Shown piece after piece: positions 45,578 to 54,608 of a DNA stretch of 64,000 nt (its first letter is position 1; the number at the start of each line of letters is the position of its first letter). The stretch covers positions 434,001-498,000 of the forward strand of contig NZ_FNFE01000002.1 in NCBI RefSeq assembly GCF_900100335.1, in the 5' to 3' direction. The stretch is from Natronorubrum texcoconense (GTDB lineage: Archaea; Halobacteriota; Halobacteria; Halobacteriales; Natrialbaceae). The translations under genes and the position numbers were made by a program. Below the pieces are notes generated by a model. The model did no database searches and was not told the DNA's origin. It saw only the letters and a list, made by a program, of their open reading frames with translations.

Positions 45578-46033
45578 GTGCACGACGTGATTTCGATACC
45601 TACTCGATCGAATCGGCTGTTGCTCGCCGTATCGTTCGCCTGCTTCGCCGTTGCCGGTCTTCTCACCAGTGCCGTCGACACACTCGTACCGACCCTCGTG
45701 GCCACCGCCGTCGCCATCGCGGGGGTCTACTGCGTCGCCCGCTACGCGACCCGCGTCTCCCGGCGAACGCTCGCCAACCTCGCGCTCGCGTTCTGGGTCG
45801 CCTTCCTCGCCGTCGCCGGCGTTCACGCGATCGGCCTCGAGACCGTCGGCGCCGCCATCCCTGGCAACGCGTCGACGTACGTTCACTCGCTGACCGCGAT
45901 CACCTGGGGCACGCTGCTCATCGCCGCCGCGGCGACGGTCTTCCTCGGCTTTCGTGAGTACGGCGCGACCTCGAGCGCCGACGCTCCCGAAGAGCAGATC
46001 CTCGAGGGCGAATCCGACTACTCGACCCGGTGA
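45578..46033 (+). CDS. membrane protein, four helices, unknown
   Basis: The 151-residue product has four predicted helices (about 11-29, 34-54, 66-86, 104-123) and an acidic tail (SADAPEEQILEGESDY). I do not recognise it. The GTG at 45578 is placed by the TATA spacing; a later GTG at 45587 is possible. Confidence 0.6.
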   Translation: MHDVISIPTRSNRLLLAVSFACFAVAGLLTSAVDTLVPTLVATAVAIAGVYCVARYATRVSRRTLANLALAFWVAFLAVAGVHAIGLETVGAAIPGNASTYVHSLTAITWGTLLIAAAATVFLGFREYGATSSADAPEEQILEGESDYSTR

Positions 46034-46096
46034 TCGGCGTCGAACGGCGGTGTCGCCGTCCACAACAGTTATTTCTCGTGGAACGTTCTGTCGGTC

Positions 46097-46342
46097 GTGA
46101 GTTACCGATCTCGTCGAGGAATCCTGTCGAGCAGATCGTTCGTCGTCGCGATTCTCGCGGTGTTCATCCTCGCCAGTATCCTCAGCCCCGTGCTCGCGGG
46201 CTGGACGGTGGCCTCAGTCCTCGGGCGAGAGGGTGACGTCCACTCCTGGCTGGCGCTGACGGCCGCGTACACGCTCTTTTTCGTGGCGCTGGGCGGACTG
46301 TGTAGCTACCGCCTCGCGGCGACGGTACGCGAACGCAGCTGA
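46097..46342 (+). CDS. small membrane protein, two helices
   Basis: The 81-residue protein has helices at about 15-37 and 49-70 flanked by Arg-rich ends (MSYRSRRGILSSR). The start is GTG. Function is unknown. It lies 63 bp after the previous gene on the same strand and may be co-transcribed with it. Confidence 0.55.
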   Translation: MSYRSRRGILSSRSFVVAILAVFILASILSPVLAGWTVASVLGREGDVHSWLALTAAYTLFFVALGGLCSYRLAATVRERS

Positions 46343-46390
46343 GACGTCCCGAGCCTCGACGTTTCGGACTCAACGATCCTCGAGTCGCTC

Positions 46391-47059
46391 TTAGCTGACC
46401 CGATAGCTCACCGCGATCCCTTCGCCCAGCGGGAGTACGATCGTCTCGAAATCCGGGTCGGCGGTCACCCGCTCGAGGTAGTCCGCGATCCCCTGCGTGT
46501 GTTCGTTCACGTCGTCGGGCGCTCCGCCCTCCGCGATTGTCAGCAACGCCTCGAAATCGATCGGCCCCGCGGTGATCGCGTTGTCCGCGATCACGACGCC
46601 ACCCACGGGAACCTTCGAGCGGACGGCCTCGAACGCGTCCGCGTACCGGTGTTTCTGGTGGTCGATCAACACCACATCGAACGGGCCCGCGTACTCCTCG
46701 ATGGTCGCCATCGCATCGCCCAGTTCGTACCGCGCGAGGTCGTCGTACTCGCCTGCGTCCATATACTCTCGAGCGAGCTCGAGTTCGTCCTCGTCGACCT
46801 CCGTCAGTACGATTTCGCCGTCGTCGCGCAAAGCTTGGGCCATCCAGTACGCCGAGTAGCCGTAGCCGGAGCCGAACTCGAAGATCCGCTCGGCGTCGGC
46901 CATCCGAGCGACGAACCGCAAGAACGCGCCGACCTCGGGACCGACGTGGGGGAACCCCTCACGTTCGGCGTAGTCGTCCATCTCGCGCAGCGTCTCGTCG
47001 GGTTCGGGTCCGACCGCGCGTACGAAGCGAGCGATCTCGTCCGAGAGAACGTCGACCAT
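46391..47059 (-). CDS. O-methyltransferase, SAM-dependent (class I)
   Basis: The 222-residue protein shows the Rossmann SAM motif FEFGSGYGYSAYWMAQ (residues about 63-78), VLIDHQKHRY and VIADNAITAG, matching the catechol-O-methyltransferase-like family (COG4122). It transfers a methyl group from SAM to a hydroxyl of a small molecule; the substrate is unknown. The start at 47059 is supported by TTTGATATCGG about 28 bp upstream, giving a leaderless transcript. Confidence 0.9.
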   Translation of the reverse strand: MVDVLSDEIARFVRAVGPEPDETLREMDDYAEREGFPHVGPEVGAFLRFVARMADAERIFEFGSGYGYSAYWMAQALRDDGEIVLTEVDEDELELAREYMDAGEYDDLARYELGDAMATIEEYAGPFDVVLIDHQKHRYADAFEAVRSKVPVGGVVIADNAITAGPIDFEALLTIAEGGAPDDVNEHTQGIADYLERVTADPDFETIVLPLGEGIAVSYRVS

Positions 47060-47136
47060 ACGGCTCCCTACGGCCGCACCGATATCAAAGCCAGTGGCCT
47101 TTTCACGACCCGCTGCGGACTCGAGACCGAGAACCA

Positions 47137-47814
47137 GTGACGCTGACGACGGCCCTCGCAGGAGTGATCTTCGGACTCGCCCTCGCCGCACCGCCGGGAC
47201 CCATGAACGCCATTATCGCCGAGGAGAGCGTCGTCCGCGGCTGGACGGCCGGCTTCCGGGCCGGACTGGGCGCGATGTCGGCCGACGTGCTCTTTTTCGT
47301 GCTCACGCTCGCCGGTGCGGTCGCCGTCATCGATCAGGTGCCGGCGGCCCGACCGCTCCTCTATCTCGTCGGCGGCCTCCTCATGCTGTACTTCGCCATC
47401 GGCGCGCTCGAAGAGGCGAGCGCCGCGGCCACGTTCACCGCCGACGGCGATCACGCCGTCTCGACGGGGTTCCGAAAGACGTTCGCCCTCTCGCTGACCA
47501 ACCCCTATCAAATCGGCTTCTGGCTCACCGTCGGCGTCGGGTTACTCGAGTCCGGCACACTGGACGTCCTCTCGCACGTCCCGGGAGCCGGCGCGGCGCT
47601 CGAGGGCGCGTTGACCGTCCAGACCGGCTCGCCGACGCTGCTCGTCGGCTTCTTCGCCGGGATCGCGATCTGGATTGTGGTCTACCCCGCCGCGCTGGTC
47701 GCGGCGGGCCGGCGCGTCGACGCCTTCGCACCCGTCGTCGCCGCGCTGAGCGCCGTCGTCCTTGTTGGCTTCGGACTCCTCTTTCTCGCGATCGGGACGC
47801 TGCGAATCGTCTGA
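47137..47814 (+). CDS. LysE family amino acid exporter
   Basis: The 225-residue membrane protein has six predicted helices and the LysE/RhtB signature at the N-terminus (PPGPMNAIIAEESVVRGW) and around residues 120-130 (SLTNPYQIGFW). The family exports lysine, arginine or homoserine-like amino acids. The start is GTG at 47137. It is divergent from the methyltransferase gene with 77 bp between starts. Confidence 0.88.
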   Translation: MTLTTALAGVIFGLALAAPPGPMNAIIAEESVVRGWTAGFRAGLGAMSADVLFFVLTLAGAVAVIDQVPAARPLLYLVGGLLMLYFAIGALEEASAAATFTADGDHAVSTGFRKTFALSLTNPYQIGFWLTVGVGLLESGTLDVLSHVPGAGAALEGALTVQTGSPTLLVGFFAGIAIWIVVYPAALVAAGRRVDAFAPVVAALSAVVLVGFGLLFLAIGTLRIV

Positions 47815-47859
47815 GGCGAGGCAAAGCGCAGCCTCCATGAAAAACGGCCGACGGTCGAA

Positions 47860-49206
47860 TCAGAACCGATCGGACCGATCGTCAGACCCCTCGCGGTCCG
47901 CCTCATCGGTCGAGTCCCCAGCACCGTCCGAACGCTCGGAATCGTCGACTTCCGTCTCCGACGTATCGGCGTCGTCGCCGTCCGTCTCCGTGTCCCAGCC
48001 TGACCACGGTCTCGAGCCGCCGTCGCTCGAGTCGGTATCCGATCCTGTCGAACCGTCTCGTTCCGACTCGTCGGTCCAGCCGTCCAGGTCGTCCCACGCG
48101 GCCGATCTGTTCCACGTAGGTTCGTCTCGAGTTACGTCGCGTCGGTCGCTCGAGGCGGACTCTCCACCTCGACCGACTCTGTCGGCGTCGGTCCCTTGCT
48201 CCCAGTCGATCGCCTCACGTGGATCGCGGCCGGCTGATCGATCGACAGCGGTTCCCGTTCCGTCGTCGGACCGAACCGCCGCGCGCTGTGCCGGGATGAG
48301 GTCGAGCGCGTCGTCCGTATCGCCGAGGATCAACAGCGCGTGGTATCGAACGAAGCTCCGGACGGGTGCCTCGATCGCCGCGACGACGTACTGGTAGCCC
48401 AGATAGGCGAGGAGCAACAGGACGACCGCAACCCAGAGGAGGTTCGGATGAATCGCTTCGAACAGCAGCGCCACGAGGACGAACGCGATGATCCCGAAGA
48501 AGGTGAGGAAAAAGCCGATCATCGCGAACAGCATCCAGAAGGCGAACCCGATCAGCCAGGCGATCACGAGGTAGCCGAGCATCCCGCTCCAGTTCGACGC
48601 CAGCGTCGGGACGAACCGTCGCCAGGCGGCGATCGGGCCACACGCCTGCTGTAGCATGATCGGAACCACGAACGCCGTCGTGAGCGTGTAAACCGCGTAC
48701 CAGCCGACGAAGATCACGATCGCAGAGAGGACGATGAGGGCGATGAGACCGTCCGAAAGATCGGCAACGTCGGTGACGTCGCCGCCGACGATCACAGCCC
48801 CGACGAGGGCCGCGATCGCGATGATTAGTCCGAGCCACAGTAGGATCCGGAACGCCAGCAGCCACAGGGCGCGGCCGAGGTTCGCGCGACCGTATCGCCG
48901 GAGGTGGATCGCCTCGGAGCGAAGCGACTCGACAAAGACGAACTCGAGGAGCGCGGCGAGATACCTGAACGCGCCGTAGACGGAGAGGACGAGGAGGAGC
49001 ACCGCTACTGCGAGCCATCGGACATCGGGGTCGTCGACACCCTCGGCAATCGCGTCGAGCGGGACGTTGAAAAACTGCGTCGTAATGGTGATCCCGCCGA
49101 GAAAGAGGACGACGAGCGCGAGTTTGAGCCAGCCGACGGAGCCCAGCGCGCCGAAATAGCGTTTCGTGACCGCGAAGGCGTCACGCAGGGTGCCGATCGC
49201 ATACAT
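47860..49206 (-). CDS. haloarchaeal polytopic membrane protein with acidic tail
   Basis: The 448-residue protein has about six membrane helices in residues 20-280, including long hydrophobic runs near 110-155 and 200-265, and a cytoplasmic or exposed tail of about 140 residues dominated by Asp, Ser, Glu and Gly (GSDTDSSDGGSRPW). It resembles haloarchaeal glycerophosphoryl-diester-like or DUF75xx membrane families, but no catalytic motif is seen. Function is unknown. The start at 49206 excludes ten residues that would overlap the promoter. Confidence 0.65.
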   Translation of the reverse strand: MYAIGTLRDAFAVTKRYFGALGSVGWLKLALVVLFLGGITITTQFFNVPLDAIAEGVDDPDVRWLAVAVLLLVLSVYGAFRYLAALLEFVFVESLRSEAIHLRRYGRANLGRALWLLAFRILLWLGLIIAIAALVGAVIVGGDVTDVADLSDGLIALIVLSAIVIFVGWYAVYTLTTAFVVPIMLQQACGPIAAWRRFVPTLASNWSGMLGYLVIAWLIGFAFWMLFAMIGFFLTFFGIIAFVLVALLFEAIHPNLLWVAVVLLLLAYLGYQYVVAAIEAPVRSFVRYHALLILGDTDDALDLIPAQRAAVRSDDGTGTAVDRSAGRDPREAIDWEQGTDADRVGRGGESASSDRRDVTRDEPTWNRSAAWDDLDGWTDESERDGSTGSDTDSSDGGSRPWSGWDTETDGDDADTSETEVDDSERSDGAGDSTDEADREGSDDRSDRF

Positions 49207-49337
49207 GTTGAGTGTAAAACCAGTCTCGACTATCAAATAGATGCTGATACGTTCCGCACGAAACGATAGCCGGCGCTCCCTCCGATACTCAACCGTGGGG
49301 ATACGGACCCTCGCGCGGTCTCACGTGCGTCGGGTGG

Positions 49338-50009
49338 TTATCCCATCGCCGCGATCTCGTCCTCGAGCCACTCGCTGAACCACTTCACGCGCTTGAGTCG
49401 CTGGTGAGCGATGCTCTCGGCGGTGTCGCTTCGGACGCGCGAGGCAGCGTCGTAGCCGCGCTCTAAGACCCGTTCGACCATCTCGTCGGAGTCCATGTGC
49501 GTCCGAGCCTCGTAGCCCATCCGGAGGAGCATGAGCGCGGTGCCGTTCGCGCCGACTTTGTCGAGCAAGTCGGCCTCGATGAGACACTGGGTTTCGAGCG
49601 CGAGGTCGGTCAGCTCGCCCTGATAGGAGTGGTGTTCGATCGCGCGACACACCTGTTCGATGAATGATTCGGGGTACTCCGCGCGGGACTCGAGGTACTC
49701 GCGGGCGACGCGAGCCCCGGCCTCGGCATGGAGCTCCTGGTCGGTCTCGAGTTTGGCGACGTCGTGGAAGAGCGCGGCGACGCGGGTGACGTCGGGGTCC
49801 GCGCCCTCCTCGTGGGCGATCTCTTCGGCGAGTTCGACCACGTTGAGGATGTGGTTGTGCCGGTACTCCGCGGAGTGCCACGGATACCAGCGCATGCGGC
49901 CGCCTTCCTCCTCCTTTTCGACGCTGGCCGAGAGGTACTCGAAGACGAAACCCTTCATCTCCTCGAACTCGGCGTCGGACACCCTGGTCTCTTTTATTTC
50001 GACGCCCAC
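49338..50009 (-). CDS. HD-domain hydrolase
   Basis: The 223-residue protein has the HD pattern: His in HSAEYRHNHILNV (about 45-57), HD in ALFHDVAKLE (about 80-89), HH in AIEHHSY and Asp in IEADLLDKVG. This is a metal-dependent phosphohydrolase, small and soluble; the substrate is unknown, with nucleotides the usual guess. It starts at GTG with TTTACT about 25 bp upstream. It is divergent from the methylmalonyl-CoA mutase gene. Confidence 0.82.
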   Translation of the reverse strand: MGVEIKETRVSDAEFEEMKGFVFEYLSASVEKEEEGGRMRWYPWHSAEYRHNHILNVVELAEEIAHEEGADPDVTRVAALFHDVAKLETDQELHAEAGARVAREYLESRAEYPESFIEQVCRAIEHHSYQGELTDLALETQCLIEADLLDKVGANGTALMLLRMGYEARTHMDSDEMVERVLERGYDAASRVRSDTAESIAHQRLKRVKWFSEWLEDEIAAMG

Positions 50010-50328
50010 GAGAGATCCCTCCGCAGTAAACGAACGATAGTCATTACCAGAATGTTAGGTCGTTTCGCTCTTTAGCCTTTGGTTCAGTTCAGTCCGTCTC
50101 GCCGCGAGACGGACACGAATTCAGGCGGCCGTCGCCTGCCGGTATCGTCGGTTCGGACCGGTCGCTCGCGGACGGATGACGGTACCGCTCGATGATGGGG
50201 CTAGCAACGACACGGTTGGCGACGTCCTGTTCGAACGACATCCCGCACGACCGTTCCACGGACCACGTTCCGGCGAAATATGCACGAACTTCCGTTAAAG
50301 TCAAACAGGCGGCTGGGAAAGTGGGGGT
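50010..50328. other. divergent promoter region with a 10-bp hairpin
   Basis: This 319-bp region carries a perfect stem GTCCGTCTCG-CCG-CGAGACGGAC (50092-50114), far from both starts. TATA-like CGTTAAAGTC lies about 30 bp before the mutase ATG. No coding sequence is supported. Confidence 0.5.
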
Positions 50329-50745
50329 ATGAGCAGCGAACAGGAGCAGGAGTCGATTCGATGTCTCGTCGCCAAGGTCGGTCTCGACGGTCACGATCGC
50401 GGCGCCCACGTCATCGCGCGCGCCTTCCGCGACGCCGGCTTCGAAGTTATCTACTCCGGACTGCACAAGGCCCCCGAAGAGATCGTTCAGGCGACCGTCC
50501 AGGAGGACGTCGACGTCCTCGGCATTTCGATCCTCTCGGGCGCACACGACACGCTCGTCCCGAAGATCATGGACGGCCTCGAGGAGTACGGCGCGAAAGA
50601 GGACACCCTCGTCTTAGCCGGCGGCGTCATCCCCGACGAGGATCGCGCGGAACTCGAGGCACAGGGCGTCTCGGCGATCTTCGGCCCCGGAACGTCGATC
50701 GAAGAGACGATCGAATTCGTCCGCGAGAACGCCCCCGAGCGATGA
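50329..50745 (+). CDS. methylmalonyl-CoA mutase, B12-binding (small) subunit
   Basis: The 138-residue protein is the cobalamin-binding domain with the signature DGHDRG (about residues 20-25), SGLHK and GPGT. Together with a separately encoded large subunit it converts (R)-methylmalonyl-CoA to succinyl-CoA, linking propionate and odd-chain fatty acids to the TCA cycle. The large subunit is not in the window. It overlaps the next gene by four bases (ATGA), so the two are translationally coupled. Confidence 0.93.
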   Translation: MSSEQEQESIRCLVAKVGLDGHDRGAHVIARAFRDAGFEVIYSGLHKAPEEIVQATVQEDVDVLGISILSGAHDTLVPKIMDGLEEYGAKEDTLVLAGGVIPDEDRAELEAQGVSAIFGPGTSIEETIEFVRENAPER

Positions 50746-51815
50746 GCTCCGACGAGGACCTGCTCGAGGCGCTGCTCGCGGGCGAACACCGCGCGCTGGC
50801 TCGAGTGATTTCGAAGATCGAGAACCGGTCGCCGGGCTACCGGGACCTCGTTTCGGAACTGTACGCCCATACCGGTGAAGCCGACGTGATCGGCATCACG
50901 GGCAGTCCCGGCGCGGGGAAATCGACCTTAGTCGACAAACTCGCCGAGACGTACCGCGACCGCGGCGAGACCGTCGGCGTCATCGCGATCGATCCCTCCT
51001 CGCCCTTTACCGGTGGTGCCGTCCTCGGCGACCGTATCCGGATGGCGTCGACCGTCGGTGATATGGACGTCTTCGTCCGCTCGATGAGCGCCCGCGGAAC
51101 CCTCGGCGGACTCTCGACGGCCACCGCCGACGCCGTCAAGGCGATGGACGCCTTCGGCAAGGAGAAGATCATCATCGAGACCGTCGGCGCCGGCCAGAAC
51201 GAGATCGACATCGTTCGAACTGCGGACACCGTCGCCGTCCTCGTTCCGCCGGGATCGGGTGACGATATCCAGACGCTGAAGGCCGGCATTCTCGAGATAG
51301 CCGACGTTTTCGTGGTCAACAAGGCGGATCGACCCGGCTCGGATCGAACGGTCCAGGAACTGCGGGACATGATCCAACTCGGCGGCGGTGGAATCGGTGG
51401 TGGTGGCGGCCATCACAGCCAGGAGGTCATCGATGCCCACGACGACTGGGATGGAGAGACCGACGACGAGGGCGAGACGGCGGGCTGGACGACACCCATC
51501 GTCGAAACCGTCGCCACGAAGGCAGAGGGTGTCGACGATCTCATTAGCGAGTTCGCGAACCACCGTACCTATCTCGTCGACTCCGGCGAACACGCCGAGC
51601 AGGTCCGCGGCCGCTACGCCGAAGAGATCCGCACGCTCCTGCGCGAGGACGTCCACGCCCTGCTCGAGGACCGACTCGCCGACCGTGGCGGAATCGACGA
51701 CCTCGCGGAGTCCGTTCGTCGGGGCGAGACCGATCCCTACTCGATCGCCGGCGAGTTGCTCGACCCCGTCGAGGACTGTCTCGACGAACTCGAGACGAAC
51801 GGCGAAAACGGATAG
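50742..51815 (+). CDS. meaB: MeaB/ArgK-type GTPase, mutase chaperone
   Basis: The 357-residue G3E GTPase has the Walker A GITGSPGAGKST (about 49-60), the metal/switch DPSSPFTGG, and NKAD for guanine specificity. It loads and protects the methylmalonyl-CoA mutase cofactor. A Gly/His-rich and acidic insertion (QLGGGGIGGGGGHH, then DDWDGETDDEGET) sits near residue 210-235. The start at 50742 lies inside the end of the mutase gene (ATGA), as expected for a co-translated pair. Confidence 0.92.
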   Translation: MSSDEDLLEALLAGEHRALARVISKIENRSPGYRDLVSELYAHTGEADVIGITGSPGAGKSTLVDKLAETYRDRGETVGVIAIDPSSPFTGGAVLGDRIRMASTVGDMDVFVRSMSARGTLGGLSTATADAVKAMDAFGKEKIIIETVGAGQNEIDIVRTADTVAVLVPPGSGDDIQTLKAGILEIADVFVVNKADRPGSDRTVQELRDMIQLGGGGIGGGGGHHSQEVIDAHDDWDGETDDEGETAGWTTPIVETVATKAEGVDDLISEFANHRTYLVDSGEHAEQVRGRYAEEIRTLLREDVHALLEDRLADRGGIDDLAESVRRGETDPYSIAGELLDPVEDCLDELETNGENG

Positions 51816-51937
51816 CGAATAGCGAAGGGCGACGGGCTGGCTGGGCCAACGAGTTGGGGCCGACCAGCTGGAAGCGACTGGTACAGATTGTGAACGCCGA
51901 CCGCAGGCCTAAGGCCGTCGACGGCATACGCCCCAGT

Positions 51938-52879
51938 ATGAAACTCCGTACAGTCCTCGGTGCCGCGGTCGGTACCGTCGGCGCGGCCGTGCTCGGCAAT
52001 CGACTCCTCGCGAAACGAGCCGGAGAACTCGAGAACCCGCTCGTCGGGGTCGAACGAACGTACCGCTGGCGCGGGATCGAGACGAAGTACACCGTCGCCG
52101 GTGATCCCAACGACCCGGATATGATCCTCTGTCACGGGATCCACGCGGGCGCGAGCAGCCGCGAGTTCGAACCGATCGTCGAGCGACTGGCGGAAGAGTA
52201 CCACGTAATCGCGGTCGATCTTCCCGGGTTCGGTCGGTCGAACCGGCCGCCGTTGATCTACTCGTCGACTCTCTACGCCGAGTTCATCCGCGACTTCGCG
52301 GCCGACGTCGCCGACGAGCCGATCGTCGTCGCCTCCTCGCTGACCGGGTCGTTCGCCGCCGAAGCGGCCCAGGAGAGCGAGTTCGACCAACTCGTCCTGA
52401 TCTGTCCGACCGACGAGACGACCGACGAACGTCCCTGGGTTCGGACCCTCGTTCGGACACCGATCGTCGGCTCGACGCTGTTCAACCTGCTCGCCACCAA
52501 ACCCGGAATCCGCTACTTCTACGACCGGGACGGCTACTACGACAGCGACCGGATCGACGACGCGGAGATCGAGTACGCCTGGCGGAGCGCCCACCAGCCC
52601 GGCGCTCGGTACGCCCCTGCGTCCTTTAGCTCGGGAACCCTCGATCCCGAGTTCGACCTGGCGACGGAGCTGGCGGCGCTCGAGACCCCGACCACGCTCG
52701 TCTGGGGTCGCGACGCCGAGCTCGTCCCGCTGCGCGAGGGCCGAGACCTCGCCGATGCGGCCGATCTCGAACTCGTCGTCGTCGACTACGCGACGCAGCT
52801 CCCACACGCCGAACATCCCGACAAGTTCGTCGAGTATCTGAGCGCCGAGTTGCCACACGCCGACATCGATCTCGAGTAA
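51938..52879 (+). CDS. alpha/beta hydrolase
   Basis: The 313-residue protein has an N-terminal hydrophobic segment (about 4-18) and an alpha/beta-hydrolase fold. The oxyanion region is ILCHGIHAGASSREF, the nucleophile elbow is VVASSLTGS (Gly positions replaced by small residues), the acid is the Asp in VWGRDAE, and the His is in LPHAEHPDKF. Esterase-like activity is likely, substrate unknown. The start at 51938 places the ATG before the helix. Confidence 0.82.
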   Translation: MKLRTVLGAAVGTVGAAVLGNRLLAKRAGELENPLVGVERTYRWRGIETKYTVAGDPNDPDMILCHGIHAGASSREFEPIVERLAEEYHVIAVDLPGFGRSNRPPLIYSSTLYAEFIRDFAADVADEPIVVASSLTGSFAAEAAQESEFDQLVLICPTDETTDERPWVRTLVRTPIVGSTLFNLLATKPGIRYFYDRDGYYDSDRIDDAEIEYAWRSAHQPGARYAPASFSSGTLDPEFDLATELAALETPTTLVWGRDAELVPLREGRDLADAADLELVVVDYATQLPHAEHPDKFVEYLSAELPHADIDLE

Positions 52880-53103
52880 TATCGACTCGAGCCGACCGAG
52901 CGGCCCGTTCGACCGTCACTGTCCGTAAACGGCTCGCCGTCAGCCGGACCGATAGGTCGCCGATGGCTCACGTCGAATAGCGATCCGGCTGGAGCGTCCA
53001 CCATCGATTAGTGACCGACACCGATCCGTGTATTACCAAAAATATACGCGAAATAGATGGAACAGACGAAGTCTACTTAGGGACGGGTCACAAGAAGTCG
53101 ACA

Positions 53104-54591
53104 ATGAGTCAGGAGAAAGAGTACAACTTCCAGCAGAATTCCCAGACAGAGAGTACTGCTACCGTCGACTCTCTGACCGTCGAGAGCGGGCTGGAAGCCC
53201 TGCAATCGAGTCCGGAGTTTCACGGCACGGTCGAGCCGCTCGACGGACTCGACGCCCTCGAAACTTGCGAGCACATCGCCCTGTTCCACAGAAGCCACGA
53301 AGAACGGTTCGCGACGGTAGCGCCGTTCGTTCGGCAGGGCATCGAGCGGGGCGAGCGGGTCATGTACGTCTTCGACGAGTTCACCAAGTCCGAGATTCTC
53401 GCGGAACTCCGCGGCGGTACCGTCGACGTCGACGCGGCCCTCGAGTCGGGTCAGCTGACGTTCCACACGCTCGAGGAAACCTATCTCCGATCCGGACGCT
53501 TCGACGCCGACGATATGCTCGACGTGTACGCCGAGGCGATCGAGGAAGCGAAAGCGGAGTATCCGGCGCTTCGCGTGACCGCGAGCACGAACTTCATTCT
53601 CGACGAGTACGCGACGATCGAGGAGTTCATGGCCTACGAGAGCCGGGTAAACGATCTCTTCAAGGGGGAGGACGCCATCGCGCTCTGTCACTACGACTGC
53701 GAGCGAATTCCGCCGGAGACGCTCGTCGACGTCGTTCGAACCCACCCGCATCTCGTCTACGACGATACGGTCTGTCACAACTTCTACTACACGCCGCCGG
53801 AGGAGTTCTTCGCGCCGGACGAGCCCACTCGAGACGTCGAGCGAATGCTGCACACGCTGGTGGACCGATCCAGGGCACGGTCCGAACTCAACGAAATGGT
53901 CGCGGAACTGGAGGAATCGAACGAACGCCTCAAACGGTTCGCCTACGTCGCCTCTCACGACCTCCAAGAGCCGCTGCGGATGATTTCGAGCTATCTCCAG
54001 TTGCTCGAATCCAGCTACGCGGACGAACTCGACGAGGAAGCCCAGGAGTGCATCGACTTCGCCGTGGACGGCGCCGACCGCATGCGGGAGATGGTCGACG
54101 GACTGCTCGCGTACTCGCGGATCGACATGGACGAGACGGAGTTCGAACCGGTCGCGTGCGACGATATCGTCGACGACGCCCTGATCGATCTGCAGGTGCG
54201 GATCGACGAGACCGACGCCACGGTCGTCGCCGGAGCGTTGCCCACGGTACGCGGCGACGCCAACCAACTCAAGCAACTCTTCTCGAATCTGCTCTCGAAC
54301 GCGATCAAGTACAGCGGCGACGAGCCACCGCACGTAGAGATCACCGCCGAGCGACAGGGTGATCGCTGCGTGTTCTCCGTCGCCGACAACGGGATCGGAA
54401 TCGAGTCGGAGTACGTCGATCAGATCTTCGAGATCTTCAATCGACTCCACTCGAACGACGAGTTCCAGGGAACCGGACTCGGCCTCTCCCTCTGCCGAAA
54501 GATCGTCAACCACCACGGCGGGGATATCTGGGTCGACTCCGAGCCGGGCGATGGGACGACCTTTTACTTTACCCTCCCCAAGGCCTCGTGA
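53104..54591 (+). CDS. MEDS-domain sensor histidine kinase
   Basis: The 495-residue kinase starts with a MEDS/DcmR-like sensory domain (CEHIALFHRSHEERF, ERVMYVFDEF, ALCHYDCERIP, CHNFYYTPPEEFF; conserved Cys and His). It continues with HisKA (His in FAYVASHDLQEPL, about residue 285) and HATPase (LLSNAIKYS, GTGLGLSLC). MEDS domains are associated with sensing of small organohalogen or hydrocarbon compounds and sometimes a metal cofactor. It overlaps or abuts the response regulator gene. The start at 53104 is chosen over a longer form with a weak N-terminus. Confidence 0.88.
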   Translation: MSQEKEYNFQQNSQTESTATVDSLTVESGLEALQSSPEFHGTVEPLDGLDALETCEHIALFHRSHEERFATVAPFVRQGIERGERVMYVFDEFTKSEILAELRGGTVDVDAALESGQLTFHTLEETYLRSGRFDADDMLDVYAEAIEEAKAEYPALRVTASTNFILDEYATIEEFMAYESRVNDLFKGEDAIALCHYDCERIPPETLVDVVRTHPHLVYDDTVCHNFYYTPPEEFFAPDEPTRDVERMLHTLVDRSRARSELNEMVAELEESNERLKRFAYVASHDLQEPLRMISSYLQLLESSYADELDEEAQECIDFAVDGADRMREMVDGLLAYSRIDMDETEFEPVACDDIVDDALIDLQVRIDETDATVVAGALPTVRGDANQLKQLFSNLLSNAIKYSGDEPPHVEITAERQGDRCVFSVADNGIGIESEYVDQIFEIFNRLHSNDEFQGTGLGLSLCRKIVNHHGGDIWVDSEPGDGTTFYFTLPKAS

Positions 54592-54608
54592 GGGTTCGTT
54601 CGGAACAA

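Noticed and set aside
53077-54516. 479-codon minus-strand frame
   Set aside because: Antisense of the MEDS kinase gene.
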